Shown here one piece after another: positions 35,111 through 46,060 of a stretch of 64,000 bases of DNA; position 1 is the first letter of the stretch, and each line of letters starts with the position of its first letter. Below the pieces are notes generated by a model. The model was not told the origin of the DNA, made no database searches, and worked only from the letters and a program-made list of their open reading frames with translations. The stretch is taken from positions 62,001 to 126,000 of the forward strand of contig JADNRZ010000035.1 of NCBI GenBank assembly GCA_015501605.1, in the 5' to 3' direction. The position numbers and the translations under genes are program-made. This DNA comes from Panaeolus papilionaceus. Taxonomy: Eukaryota > Basidiomycota > Agaricomycetes > Agaricales.

Positions 35111-36774
35111 ATGACCTCAAATACAGACCCTCTATCAGCATTACGCGATGCCATAAAATCCCGCACTGAAATTACTTATGCCAACAACTCTGGTCCATGT
35201 TCATCTCTAGCAAGCGCTACAACCATTGTACTTGGGTCTTCCAAATTTCCAAAGTCAATACCTACTAGATTCAAGAAACAAGGAACGACAGATGTGTACT
35301 CATTGCATGCCATATACATGGTCTGGCTTCTCCGAGATGCACATGTAGCGGAGTACATGAAGCAGGCGCGCGAGCTTGGACTTGGGACTGGAATTGTTGG
35401 TGTAACGGAGCGGAAACACGTTTTGGATTGGCTGGAAGCCAAAGTAGCTGACGGGAACCTACTTGCACCGTTACCTGGTATGCTGTTGGTGTGTTCATGC
35501 GATAGTGTTATCTAATCCAGGGTCTGTTCTGTAGGAGAAGCAACAACCCCCGGTGGAACACCTCCCCGAACGGTATCTTCTGCGCCTACAACATCCCAGT
35601 CTCGTTCATTGGAAGCTCCGACAGCGACACCAGCGAAGAGATATCACACGGATAGCCATGATCTCGAGGTTGTGAAGAAAATTAGACTGAATGAAGTTGA
35701 ATTGCAGGATCGTAACACTGTCCTGCGAGGAATTAAGTCTAATGTGAGTGTTTTTGTCGTACAACCTCTGCATTACGCTCACATGTGTGCTAGAACTTTG
35801 CTACCCTACGAACCACCTATGCCGAGAAGCTAAAGAAGCTGAAAGAGACAAGTCGGGCTGGGGCCAATGCGGCGGCACCAACGCCTGCTATTGGTATGTT
35901 GTTTAGAGATTCACCTCCGTGCCCCCTCCTGATAACCGTTCACAGACCCCAAGATTGCTGCTCGTAAAGCTCGTGAGTGTCTTTACCTATTTGTCTTCTT
36001 ACATCTGATCCAATTATTTTCTTTCAGGTAATAATCAACCCATTATTCTGATTTCATCTTCTCCAACCGCTCTTATCACCATGCATAACGTGAAAAAATT
36101 CTTGGAAGATTCTACGTAAGCCCACCACAGGCTTCCATTGCATCTCCCCAGTTTTCTTACCATCAAACAGATTTGAACCTTCCCAAGAAGCCAGAGCACG
36201 CGCGGCAGCAGAAGGAAACGCTCGTCCCGAAGATTTGATTGCCATTTATCGCATAAGAACACACATAGACGCTAGTGGGAAAGAAACGCGTATGAAGACC
36301 ACGTACTTTGTGGTGGATAGCGTCGAGGCCCTCTCGAAATTTGGCACAGATGCATGGGAGCGTGTGGTTTGCGTGATGACCACCGGACAGCAATGGCAAT
36401 TCCGACCGTACAAGTGGAACGAGCCAAGGCAATTATTCCACAATGGTGTGTTTCGACGTTCGCTTCTTGTATATTGGTGGATTATTAAACCTTTCGTTTC
36501 TTCTCATCGTCCTGCTTCTTAGTGAAAGGTGTTTACATCTCGTGGTCAAACGACCCACCTAACACAAAAATTAAAGACTGGAACGTCGAAACTCTCAAGG
36601 TATGAGAGCATCTGTTGTACTTACCTTTCTTGAGCGATCAGCCCTGTTAACTTGCTATTATGATTATAGATCGACCCTCACAGAAGACACGTCGACAAGC
36701 AAGTAGTGGCGCACTTCTGGAAATCTCTGGACACATGGATAACGTCTAATAAGCCCTGGCTGAACAAAAGCTAA
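35111..36774 (+). CDS. CDC73: CDC73/parafibromin, Paf1 complex subunit
   Basis: Nuclear subunit of the Paf1 transcription-elongation complex, which travels with RNA polymerase II. Some eight exons splice in phase to a TAA at 36772-36774, giving about 420 aa. The N-terminus (DPLSALRDAI, later VYSLHAIYMVWLLRDAHVAEY) matches the conserved Cdc73 N-domain. A basic middle region (AKRYHTDSHDLEVVKKIR) links to the Ras-like C-terminal domain, which starts PIILISSSPTALITMHNVKKFLED-like and runs through RVVCVMTTGQQWQFRPYKW and GVYISWSNDPPN to the end. Introns are 50-70 nt. Confidence 0.94.
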
Positions 36775-38548
36775 TTATCCAGTCCCCTGTGGTGACTTGT
36801 CGTTCTGATGTAAATCCCCTCCCTTATCTATGCTCCACTAAAGGCATTTCGGTGACCAATCGCTTTTCAAAGTCCTCTCATGACTTTATTTTGGTTTTCA
36901 CACTCCATTGTTCGCATCGGTATTCATGTTTCTTGTAACTTTGTCGCCAGCATCGTGTTCGACTGCATGCCCCAAACTTAATCGAGGGGCACTACCCAAT
37001 CACTTCTCCGCTGTCGGCCACCCCTTTTCTCTCATCTGTTGGGATGTACTTCCGACTTCTTACCCTCTAGTGTACATACTCTAGCTTTCATCATGTTATA
37101 CTTAGATAGTTGTGTAATTATAACATTTCAGCTCGCATCCTTCACCTTGTCGTCAGTTGGTCAACAGAGAGGTGATATCACAATGTAGGGGATTGAACTT
37201 TGTATGAAACGAGAGTACTTTGAATGTATTTCAACAACAGCACAAGGGATTAACATTGAATGAAGTCAGGAGTAACCGTTGACCAAGATGAATGTCAATT
37301 GTGGTATTCTATCTGAGATTGGGGGTTCATGTTGGCGGTATTTGGTCCTGGGACTCAGAGGGATGACGAGAATTTGAGGTGTCGAAACCCTTACTGGTAT
37401 TAAATCTGGCAGAGATCTGGTATGCGTGAGGTCCTGCTAGAGCTCGTGTTTTTGGATACGCCACGATGTGCTGTAGAAAGTGAATAGCCAAGCACAAGAA
37501 TTTTTCCACCAAGCGGTTATAATACAAAAATATGCAGTACAGGTAAGTTAAAGTCCTCTATGTATATACAATTCTTATTCAATACAATGTTATCATACGA
37601 AAACTCGAAAGCGAAAGCAAAGTCCGCCTTGGGCGGGCTTGTCTGCATCTGTGGGCTCCTTTAGTGACTGCACAAGCAATTCAAATGTTCGAACCCTCAA
37701 AATACAACGCCCACAATCGAGCAAAGGACGAAAGTTTAAACCTGTCGCCGAGGTGAATCCGCGAGAGCTTGCACCTGGTATGGTGCGATCCGTCGGTTTC
37801 GATGTGCACATTTACCTAGAGGCAAGATTCCTCCCTGCACTCTAGTTGCTGGGAATGTAGCGAACACCTCTACAACGTCCTCAGGAATGCCCCAAGGCTT
37901 GGGTCCATCTCTGGAGATCATGATAGGGTGGGTAAGACAAAATTTGGGCTGTCGAATTAGATGTAAATGGGGTGCGTTTGGCGCTTTAAAAATAGCACGT
38001 TATGTGAAGTTGAGGCGGGAAATGTCAACCCGGCTGATACGGTGGAAGACGTCGGTATGCAGATGAATCATAGTTCATCAAGCAATGGACTTGGTACACA
38101 GTGGACCCGCTGCCGCTGCGGCCAAAGTTACGGTGTAGTTACTCCTTGGATATTTGAATTGACCGGTTCCGCGTGGAAGGATGACTGATTTGTCGTGTCG
38201 GGGTGGAGCTGCGATTCTGAATGGGCTCGGTGGCAAAACGCCAATACGCATAAAGTGTTGGTAATCTGGCACTGTTTACGGTGATCGGCGTGATGTCAGT
38301 ACGATGGCCTTCTTTGAACATGCTAATAATGCCAGCGAATGGCTAATTTTTAATGAGAGAAGTGATAGGAAGACAATTGTGCACCCCCCCCCCCCAACGC
38401 AAGGAAACTCAATGGAGTGACATCGAATCAAAGAACGGGTGTGAACAGTTGGGGGTACGAAATGGAGACCATCTGTTCCGAAGAGAAACAAGGGTGCGTT
38501 GCGTTGAAGAGGGAGTACAAGCCAAAAGTGGATAGAAGGAGTTGATAC
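36775..38548. other. Intergenic, possible scattered exons on the minus strand
   Basis: No complete gene. Minus-strand stretches near 37880-37920 (reading GPKPWGIPEDVVEVFATFP) and 37600-37750 look coding and might be downstream exons of the hypothetical gene that follows, but I could not join them reliably. A 12-nt poly-C run lies at 38384-38395. Confidence 0.35.
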
Positions 38549-39106
38549 GCACGAGCTTCAGCCAGCGACCTTTAACACCCTTGTTCCTTGCAGTAGGTCG
38601 AACTTCTGCACCGGTCGTCGGGACTGATGTAGGGGCTCCACCAACCTTCTCTTCGCGCTCTTCAAAAATAGTGTCGATTTCCGATTTATCTTCTTCGGCG
38701 TGGTCTAACCAGTAATTCGGGCAACGTGAGTCGAAAGTTTTCTGTTGGATCAAGGGTCAGTTGGAACGACAACGAAATTGAGAGCGAATCCTACCATTAA
38801 ATCAGGGGAACGTTCTTCGCTCTGTGACGACTCGCTCGAGCTTGCCCCTTCGTTAATTGTGCTTTCCCTTGACTGAGGCGGAGGCGTTTCATCTGCACCC
38901 TGTCGATAACTCGACAATGCCAAGGAGAATGAAGGGAAGGTTGGCCGGGGAATGAGGACCTGCATCGCCGGGAAAGAGGAAGAGTTAAGGACGTCCTGCG
39001 CAATGCCCTGCGTCAAGACGAGGGTGCGGACAAGCCCACCAGACAGGGAGGTGTGCAGAGGAGAGTAATTGAAAGGAAAGATAGGACAAGGGGCGAGGGG
39101 ACGCAA
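38549..39106 (-). CDS. Hypothetical protein, partial model
   Basis: Two exons on the minus strand (39106-38795 and 38741-38549) join in phase across a 53-nt intron with a good donor (GTAGGA) and acceptor (CCAACAG). The N-terminal 100 residues are Ser/Pro-rich with an acidic SSSESSQSEER cluster; the second exon reads FDSRCPNYWLDHAEEDKSE and ends basic (RWLKLVR). I do not recognise it. The 3' end is unresolved: a GTATCA donor at the end suggests further exons at lower coordinates. It could encode a small mitochondrial or nuclear protein, but there is no evidence either way. Confidence 0.4.
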
Positions 39107-39393
39107 TAAATAACCTCCTTCGGGCCCAAGAAGGAAGTTGATTGAGAGATGGATTTGGAAAACCAGGGTGGCCTAATCAAAATATAGTAAACACGGCAGA
39201 CATCTTCGAGAAAACACCACTTGAGGCGAGGCGTGCCCTTGGATTGCGGCAGATTGAATCCACAAAACGGCTGTCAACATTCTAGATTAGTGAACCTTTC
39301 GGCCCCTGACATATGGTGGCTGGATTGAAAGGGAAATCACATCTATACAGACTGCGCTGAAATTCTGAAACAAACGTCATAGTCAGACTCAAG

Positions 39394-39675
39394 ATGCAGA
39401 GCAATCAAACTGATGACTTACCGCGAGAGGTCCGTCATGGACAAATGATACAATTGTTGACCAAGGAGGAAAGGAAAAACATGGACCTGGGAATATATTT
39501 TACAAAGGAATATAGGGCAGATCAACAGTGGGACAAGAAGCACGCACCCCAAAAATACGTCGGACCTTTATTTACATACAAGCAGACCAGTTTGATGAAA
39601 TATGGGTGCCATGAGTGTATTGGGCGTTCATCGGAGATAAAATGTCCGAGTTGCTATCTGGATCGTGATGTATGA
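39394..39675 (+). CDS. Small hypothetical protein with paired CxxC
   Basis: A 93-aa single-exon frame. The N-terminal part is charged and helical (LLTKEERKNMDLGIYF); the C-terminus carries CHEC-x8-CPSC, which could bind one zinc ion. No family recognised. It could also be chance or a relic, as there are no supporting introns. Confidence 0.3.
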   Translation: MQSNQTDDLPREVRHGQMIQLLTKEERKNMDLGIYFTKEYRADQQWDKKHAPQKYVGPLFTYKQTSLMKYGCHECIGRSSEIKCPSCYLDRDV

Positions 39676-40413
39676 ACGTTTGCAATGTTAGCGTGCTGCT
39701 CAACAGAACTGTCGTATCACAAGCAGGAGATCTTCTAACCCTCCAGCTACTTCCAAAGGCGAGCTGAAAAAGGATAATTGTCGAAGTCCTACTCCGAGTC
39801 CATTCACATGTGCGTCGTAGAATGTCTCCATCACACTCAGGCAACCTGCAACGACGAATAATGCCATCTGCCGCGTCATCCTGGGCAGAGATGAGACGAT
39901 TCTCAGTGATGGTAAGTGAGAAAAGCAGAGTGAGAGGGGGCCAAATCGGACAAATACGCGTTGACGGTTGCGAGGGAACAAGGTTTGTTCTTCGTCATGT
40001 GTGTGGTAAGACTGAGGCCCGTAGAAATGAATCAATAGAGAAGCTTATTCACAGTTCCAGGGAAGCATTGCGTATGCCGCAATAGGTTCATCGTAAATAG
40101 AAAACAGTTTGGAGCTGTTGGTGAGAACCTGAGATGGATGTTCATCTTGAAGTGATTGCTCGCATGCCGATGTGTAAAGCTTCGTTGGGATGACAGACAC
40201 TGTCATTCAGGAGTTGATGTGCTTGTTCGGTGTGCTCGGTCTACAACACATTGCTTACAAGTAGAGCGTGGCTAGCACATACGACGCTGTCTGGAAGAAT
40301 AGAAAAGGCGCAGTTGATTGTGATAGTGCAGAGAATAATCTTACATGCATAAGAATTGTTGCGTTAGGTATAATTGATTAGATACAGTTGATTCTTCGTC
40401 GTTATAGCCCTGT
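39676..40413. other. Intergenic
   Basis: No supported coding sequence. It includes the 3' flank of the inositol kinase gene. Confidence 0.4.
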
Positions 40414-41557
40414 TCAAGACTCGAGAGCGGCCAGTTCTTTGAGCCGTTCGTCAATCAAGCGGAGAATGGTGTCCATCCCTTTGAGAACACCTTCGTCGGG
40501 ACCCGAGCCTGGAACTAATTTGGTGTGTGCGAAGTCAATGAGTCTGACCGTAAAAGGTGGTCCAACCCGCTTGGTAGGATCATCGTCTTCATCGTCTTCA
40601 TCTTCATCTTCCTCGTCCTCATCTTCCTCGTCCTCAAAGAGTTTCTTCAGACCTTCTTCAGCGCGCGCCCAGTCGGCTTCATAAATAATCAGAAGGCTTC
40701 CGCCGACCATGCGCAATTCGAGGGACGCAAATATTTCTCTGATGTCCGCTATCTCGTCTCGTATCGCGCGAAGAATTGGCAGAAGACTCTTCAACGGCAA
40801 TCCACTTGACGGGGCAGGATTTTCACCTTCAACAGGTGTACCCACGGGGAAAAACTTCGCAACTCCCTCTGGCAGTTGTGACGGTTGGATTGATTTACCA
40901 TAGGATTTGGGTGTGTTGACCGCCAAGGATGTAACATTATCATAGACCTGTAAAACCCACGGGTCAGCGACTCGGCTGATGGATGTCATGTTTCTTAATA
41001 TAACAGCACTACAAGAACACACCTGGAAGCCAGTTAGACGCACACCGGTCTCGAAAGATGTCGTTTTGCGAGCAGTCTCAATCATACGCGCAACCTTGTC
41101 GGCCGGTGCAGCATCGTCGTACAACACAGTGCCGAGCTTGGCATCCAAGATGTTGGGCTTGAGAAATGGGAATGAAAGATTCTCAAGCACGATGGATTGT
41201 GGATATCCCGAGGAAAAATGCGAGATAAGTATACATCGTCGCGTGCATGCAAACAAGGTACTTATCTTTATCCGAACTGGTGGCAATTTCTCCTTCAACA
41301 TAAACAGGTTCGACAACGAGCGCTTCTCCATTTTTTCCTGTTGTTTTCTTTACTTGCCCTTCAAGTTTCAAGGTTCCCAAGAAGTGCGGGGTGAACTCTC
41401 GCAGACTGGAAAGTGCTGGATCTTGTTGAAGTGCTTGATAGAAGTCGACTTCTGAGCGGATCGCTGGCTTAATCAGCAATGATCCATCCTCGGTTGTCAT
41501 TACGCCTGCATGTCCGCCGACTTGTGTCGCTAGAGCTTGTACAGCGCCTTCAGCCAT
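40414..41557 (-). CDS. Inositol polyphosphate multikinase (IPK2/ARG82 family)
   Basis: Phosphorylates inositol polyphosphates (InsP3 to InsP5) in the nucleus and cytoplasm. In yeast the orthologue also acts with Mcm1 in transcription. Three exons on the minus strand. Family signatures: the inositol-binding PxxxDxKxG motif as PNILDAKLG, preceded by IVLENL; MVGGSLLIIYEADW (the SLL motif); and LIDFAHT, the metal-binding Asp segment. A long Glu/Asp-rich tract lies between SLL and IDFAHT, as in yeast Arg82. The start at 41557 (MAEGAVQAL) was preferred over an in-frame ATG 60 nt upstream. The first intron is odd: the conserved IVLENL is reached only across a boundary without an AG; the single AG available (CTTGAG) would delete three conserved residues. 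Confidence 0.85.
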
Positions 41558-41859
41558 CAATAAAGGGTGTTGAGAGATGTGTGAGGATAAGAATGAAGAA
41601 CAATGAGTGCGGCGCACAGACGTATCCGTGAAATGCCATCAATCAAAGCGGTGCCTCGAAAACAAACACGGATTAGGATGTCCGTTTGCAACTTCGAAGG
41701 GAGCTGAAGTCGACAGAACACAAGTACGTCCTTCTGACTTCTGGATAAAATTTCTTTACGATTCACGCCAGATGTTCACAAAACCAACTAGACTTTTAAT
41801 TATTTTACTCTCTATATCATACAATTACCAAAATATACTAATTACAACTAACTACACAT
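41558..41859. other. Intergenic
   Basis: Upstream region of the inositol kinase gene and 3' flank of the secreted-protein gene. Nothing else recognised. Confidence 0.4.
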
Positions 41860-43086
41860 TTAGAAAAAACCACGGCGGCGGAGAGCCCTGCGCTTGACTC
41901 CCTGAGCAGTCTTGGGACCAGCAGCCTCGGCAGGCTTGTCTGACTTAGCCTTCTCAGCACCGGTGGCGGAAGGAGCAGCGCCGGCGGATGTGGATGTAGG
42001 AGCAGGGGCACCAGAGGAGCCAGCAGCGTTGTGGAGCTGAGAAGCCCTCTTCTGGTGCCTCTCGAGCCAGTCCTTCTCGTGCTTGACAGCAGCCTTGTAT
42101 GCCTCATCATGTTCACCGCCGGGACCAAGTGCGATGAGGGCAAGGCGGTCTTTGTGCAGCTTAGCACGAGCGATGTAGCGATCAGCCTTGTGGGATCCAA
42201 TCTTAAGCTCATGGATCTTGGCGTGGTAGAGATCGTGGTGTGCATGGTGACCACTTCCTGCCGCGGGTGTACCAGAAGGAGAGGATGGAGTAGCAGCAGA
42301 GGATGGGGTTGCATCCTTAGCGCTGTCGTGCTTCTCGTGGGCGGGCTTCTCACCGTCCTTGTGAGCAGAGTGGTGGTGAGAACCATCCTTGTGGGCGTGG
42401 TGGAGGTGGTGCCTGTGCCACCTCTTGAGCTGAAGAATCTCTTGTGCGAGCTTCTCGACCTCAGGAGACTCCTTGACACCATGGTGGTTAGGTTCACCAT
42501 CAGTGAGATCGACCAAAGTATTGAAGATATGAAGTTGAATCTCAGCATAGTGCTTCAGCTTGGGGTGGTGCTCGTCAGTCAGTGCATGGATCAGCACTGA
42601 GGGCATGTGAGCATGGGCGTGGTGCACAGGCCCGTCTCCGTTACCGCCAGTGGATGAGGCAGATGGAGCAGGAGCACCGGAAGCTGGGGTGGAAGCACCA
42701 GTTGCTGAGGGCGAAGCAGACGCAGAGGTTGAAGTTGCAGCGGCCGAGGTTGACGTCGGAGCAGGAGCCACGGGGGTCGCAGCACGAGCATCGAGGAAGT
42801 CCGTGAATTCGCGCAGTTCAAGGCTCTCCGAGTCTAAACCACGGGCATCGAGTTCGTCATAGAGCTCTCGGGCCTCATAGTACTCGTCGATCAAATCGCG
42901 GGCAGTCAATTCGAGCCCTTGGAGTTCTCGGGCTTCAAACTCTGCAATCTCGCGCGCTTCCAAGTCAAGCTCGTAGTCACGAGCTTCGATGGAGCTCGAA
43001 GCGACATTGAGTGGGAGAGCGAAGACGCTGGGTGCGGTGTAAGCAACAGCGGTGGCAAGGACAGCGAGGTTAGCGGTGAGTTGCAT
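41860..43086 (-). CDS. Secreted AR[D/E]-repeat protein A, histidine-rich
   Basis: Unrecognised family, one of three paralogues. A single coding exon of 408 aa. A signal peptide (MQLTANLAVLATAVAYTAPS...FALP) is followed at about residues 33-105 by eight spaced Arg motifs, mostly EAR or DAR (for example LEAREIAEFEAREL). A Ser/Thr/Ala/Pro-rich linker comes next, then a strongly His-rich region (VHHAHAHM near residue 150; HRHHLHHAHKDGSHHH near 230), a second low-complexity linker and a basic tail, RRALRRRGFF. Expected to be secreted. Histidine clusters could bind metal ions (inference). The AR-motif zone and the 5' leader are shared with the genes at 44473 and 47734; the C-terminal body is not. 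Confidence 0.8.
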   Translation of the reverse strand: MQLTANLAVLATAVAYTAPSVFALPLNVASSSIEARDYELDLEAREIAEFEARELQGLELTARDLIDEYYEARELYDELDARGLDSESLELREFTDFLDARAATPVAPAPTSTSAAATSTSASASPSATGASTPASGAPAPSASSTGGNGDGPVHHAHAHMPSVLIHALTDEHHPKLKHYAEIQLHIFNTLVDLTDGEPNHHGVKESPEVEKLAQEILQLKRWHRHHLHHAHKDGSHHHSAHKDGEKPAHEKHDSAKDATPSSAATPSSPSGTPAAGSGHHAHHDLYHAKIHELKIGSHKADRYIARAKLHKDRLALIALGPGGEHDEAYKAAVKHEKDWLERHQKRASQLHNAAGSSGAPAPTSTSAGAAPSATGAEKAKSDKPAEAAGPKTAQGVKRRALRRRGFF

Positions 43087-43225
43087 GATTGGAATTTAAA
43101 GGGGGTGGGTGAGGTAAGAATAAAGAAAAGACTACAAAACGCGAAAGTCAGCTTCGAACGAAGACGATAGGCGCTAAACTGTCCAACCTTGATTGAAAGT
43201 TGATTTGTGAAAGTCGAAGATTTCG

Positions 43226-43243
43226 AAGGTCCGGCCTAAGACT
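43226..43243 (-). promoter_or_regulatory. Conserved 5'UTR block 2 of gene A
   Basis: Reads AGTCTTAGGCCGGACCTT on the gene strand, starting at the acceptor of a 58-nt 5'UTR intron (43242-43299). The same block occurs at the same place in gene B, and in shorter form in gene C. Confidence 0.65.
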
Positions 43244-43311
43244 GTAAAACAAACCTAGTAAGCGCCGGGGCTAATCTTGAGGAAGAGGAAGAAGCTTACA
43301 ATGAAGATGAG

Positions 43312-43328
43312 AGCACCTGGCTTGGGGA
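43312..43328 (-). promoter_or_regulatory. Conserved 17-nt leader element of gene A
   Basis: TCCCCAAGCCAGGTGCT on the gene strand, identical in all three paralogues, lying about 23 nt after the TATA box and so near the transcription start. Confidence 0.7.
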
Positions 43329-43350
43329 ATAAGGAAGAACTTGGATCGGT

Positions 43351-43359
43351 CTTTATATG
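43351..43359 (-). promoter_or_regulatory. TATA box of gene A
   Basis: CATATAAAG on the minus strand, about 265 nt before the ATG, counting the 5'UTR intron. Confidence 0.6.
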
Positions 43360-44472
43360 TCCAAGCGCAGTACCCTCAGGGCCGAACCGTGTTTCATCAT
43401 ATTTGTTTCTTCCCGTTGCGGTGGGTCTGGTTCCACATATGTATTTACGGATCTCTCGGTCATTTGATGGGCGCGGTGGACCTTACGTTGTCTACCCGAA
43501 CTCGTCGCCTCCACTCCTCCATCCCTTGCTAATGTTCTCTCTGAATGCCTCTCATTTCTCACTTTGAACTATGTGTTTCACGTGTCTAAGTTTCCAAAAG
43601 ATTCGAACTTGGGTATGTGCAGAGCGAAGGACATTCTCAGTCGTCGACTCCTGATGCGATAGGCTGACGTTTCAAACCTCAATCAAAACGCGTCCTGATT
43701 AAGTTCATCCGGTCTATGCCTTCCCTTAGCCAAGCAAATGGCGTGGCAGTGGATTGCTAAGTACTCGGATTGCCCGTGCATTGCAATTCCATCAAGTTTC
43801 CATCAGGTTTCCAGGTCAATTGCCAGGGCATCGCCGCCTTCTTGACCCACTTATGATCGTTGACAACACACTTACGTTGAGCTGTATGTGTTAGGGCTCT
43901 TGTCGGGTTTCCCCTCGTTCCCCTTCATCGTTAACCACAATTTTCTGAGGAATAATATTGCACCTTCTGAGAAGATACGGGCGAAGGGGCAGAGGTAGAT
44001 TTCTACGACATCACACGAGGTGTTCAATGCTCATAGTTGTGCGATTGTACCTCATCACAGCTTCTTCGATTTTTCAAACTCTCAAAATTCGGCTAGTCCC
44101 ACCTTGGTAAACAGGCAAATGCAAACACACTGTGGTGTTGATCAATGAGATTCCTACTCCTGCGAGACCCTGAGGGTCCATCCCTTTGAACGGCGAGGGC
44201 GGTTAGGACTGAGTTCAACCTTTTTGAGAAGCCCAAAGTCCGACGGAATAATGTCCTCAAGAGTACATAAGTAAACCTCCAAATCCCTGCAATGTATCGC
44301 ACCGCAGAGAGTGATAGACATTGACACCCACCTTCACCTGTCGAACCATCAAGCTAACAATAACATTGTAATCAATCTCGCCTTTGTTCTCAAATCAACA
44401 TCATGATTCCACACTGATATACTATACATCGCAGCTAAAGCATTTGCACACCCTTTACAACTAACAGTCAGA
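43360..44472. other. Intergenic between genes A and B
   Basis: Nothing coding that can be supported; upstream DNA of gene A and 3' flank of gene B. Confidence 0.4.
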
Positions 44473-45777
44473 CTAGAAGCGACGACGGCGGAGCTTAGAC
44501 TTAGGAGTTGTCTTCTTCGCCTTCAGGTCCTTGATCACAGCCTGAATATCTGACTTGCTGTTGGGGTTCTTCAGAATCCTCTCGAGACGGTCTGCTTTGT
44601 CCTTCTTCTCCTTGATAGCTGCAGAATCTTGACCGCTGGTGATTCTCGCTAGCTTGGCGCGGTACTCTGCCGAATCAGCGAGCGCTACTGGATCCTTGGC
44701 CTTAATCGCGGCGATATGCTTCTCCAGATCGGTAAACTTGTCGTCGATTAAGACCTTCAACTCAGTGTTCTTGAGGTTGGAGTCGGTTTGTAATTTCTGA
44801 TACGCCTCGAGTTCACGATTTGCCTGTTGAGCGTATTGGAAGATGGGAGAGCCGTTCTTTGTGGAGTCAGTCAAAACCTTGGCGAGCGCAGGGTCCAAGT
44901 GGGCGTTGTGCTAATCCGGCAGGGGAATGATGTACTATCAGTAACTCGCATGATGGGCGAAGTAATATGAAATTGGCTTACATTGTCACGAGCGTAGAAG
45001 TAGTTATCCAGACTGCGCTTACCCTTTGCTGCTTGAGCTTTCTCATGTGTCTCCTGGTACTTCTTTTCGTCTGCGACCGCTTTCTTGAACTTGGCCTTAT
45101 CTCCGGCGTTGAGTGAGTCCCAGCGTGTAACGTCTTTTGCGATGAGCTTGAGGTGCTCAAGTCGCTTCTGCTTGTTAGCGAGAGATTTCGTCGCCTGGGC
45201 AGAGTCGCGTGTGGGAGGCGTGAAGACGGTCTCTTGTTGCAGGAAGGTATTCTCTGACACGAGCTTGGTGTGAACTTGCTTAAAATCTGGAACGTCCTTC
45301 GACACCTTGTCGACGGTTTGCTGAGATACGCTGGCAATAGTCTTGACTTCAGCCTTCTTGTCGTTGTGGACCTTGATAAAGGCGGTATTGTCCTGTAACA
45401 TATACAGTTTATTAAGCATAAGACAGTAGGGCTATCGCGACGATGTGACTTACCGCATCAGTACTGGAAGCGGCACGAGTCATGAGGTATTCGTAGAACT
45501 CGCGGGCCTCTAATTCCAGCTCGTCGACATAGGCGCGAGCGTCGAGCTCATCTTGGTAAGCACGAGCATCGAGTTCATCATAGAACTCACGGGCCTCGTG
45601 GTACTGATTGATGAGCTCACGAGCGGTAAACTCGAGCTCGTCGACCTCACGGGCGTCAATGCCGACATCAGCTACGTCGCGAGCGTCAATGTCGTACTCA
45701 ATAGGAAGTGAGAAGACGGCGGGAGCCGAAAGAGCGACAGCGGAGGCGAGGATAGCGAGCTTGGCGGTGAGCTGCAT
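44473..45777 (-). CDS. Secreted AR[D/E]-repeat protein B
   Basis: Second paralogue. Three exons (45777-45454, 45392-44982, 44910-44473) give 390 aa. A signal peptide (MQLTAKLAILASAVALSAPA...FSLP) leads into a dense run of AR motifs at residues 28-105, with units such as DARAYQDELDARAYVDEL. The remainder is Lys-rich and predicted helical, with heptad-like text (LEHLKLIAKD, KADRLERILKN), and ends in a basic tail, KLRRRRF. A dibasic GKRS site lies in the second exon. No similarity is seen to gene A beyond the N-terminal zone and the tail. Start chosen at the ATG giving the signal peptide shared by all three genes. Function unknown; secretion inferred. Confidence 0.78.
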
Positions 45778-45925
45778 GATTGATTGTATAGACGAAGTTC
45801 GAGGGAGATAAATGACTACGATATTCAACAGGAAGTCAGCACGAATGCTAAGAGGGTCAAACGTTAGAGCGTGGGTCTCACGTTGTGTAGTTGAGTTTGA
45901 GAAAAAAAAACAGAATAAATGTTCT

Positions 45926-45944
45926 AAGGACCGGCCTAAGACTG
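45926..45944 (-). promoter_or_regulatory. Conserved 5'UTR block 2 of gene B
   Basis: CAGTCTTAGGCCGGTCCTT on the gene strand at the acceptor of a 57-nt 5'UTR intron (45942-45998). Confidence 0.65.
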
Positions 45945-46012
45945 AAGAAATGTTAGAATGGGCGTCAACGGGGGTGAGGATGTCGATCGAATACGCACAT
46001 CGATGTGTGGGG

Positions 46013-46029
46013 AGCACCTGGCTTGGGGA
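46013..46029 (-). promoter_or_regulatory. Conserved 17-nt leader element of gene B
   Basis: Identical to the element of gene A, about 22 nt downstream of the TATA box. Confidence 0.7.
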
Positions 46030-46050
46030 ATCAAAGGTCCAACTGGAGTC

Positions 46051-46060
46051 GCTTTTATAG
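46051..46060 (-). promoter_or_regulatory. TATA box of gene B
   Basis: CTATAAAAGC on the minus strand. Confidence 0.65.

Noticed and set aside
38384..38395. 12-nt poly-C run as a regulatory or slippery site
   Set aside because: It is in sequence without a supported gene and looks like a simple mononucleotide run.
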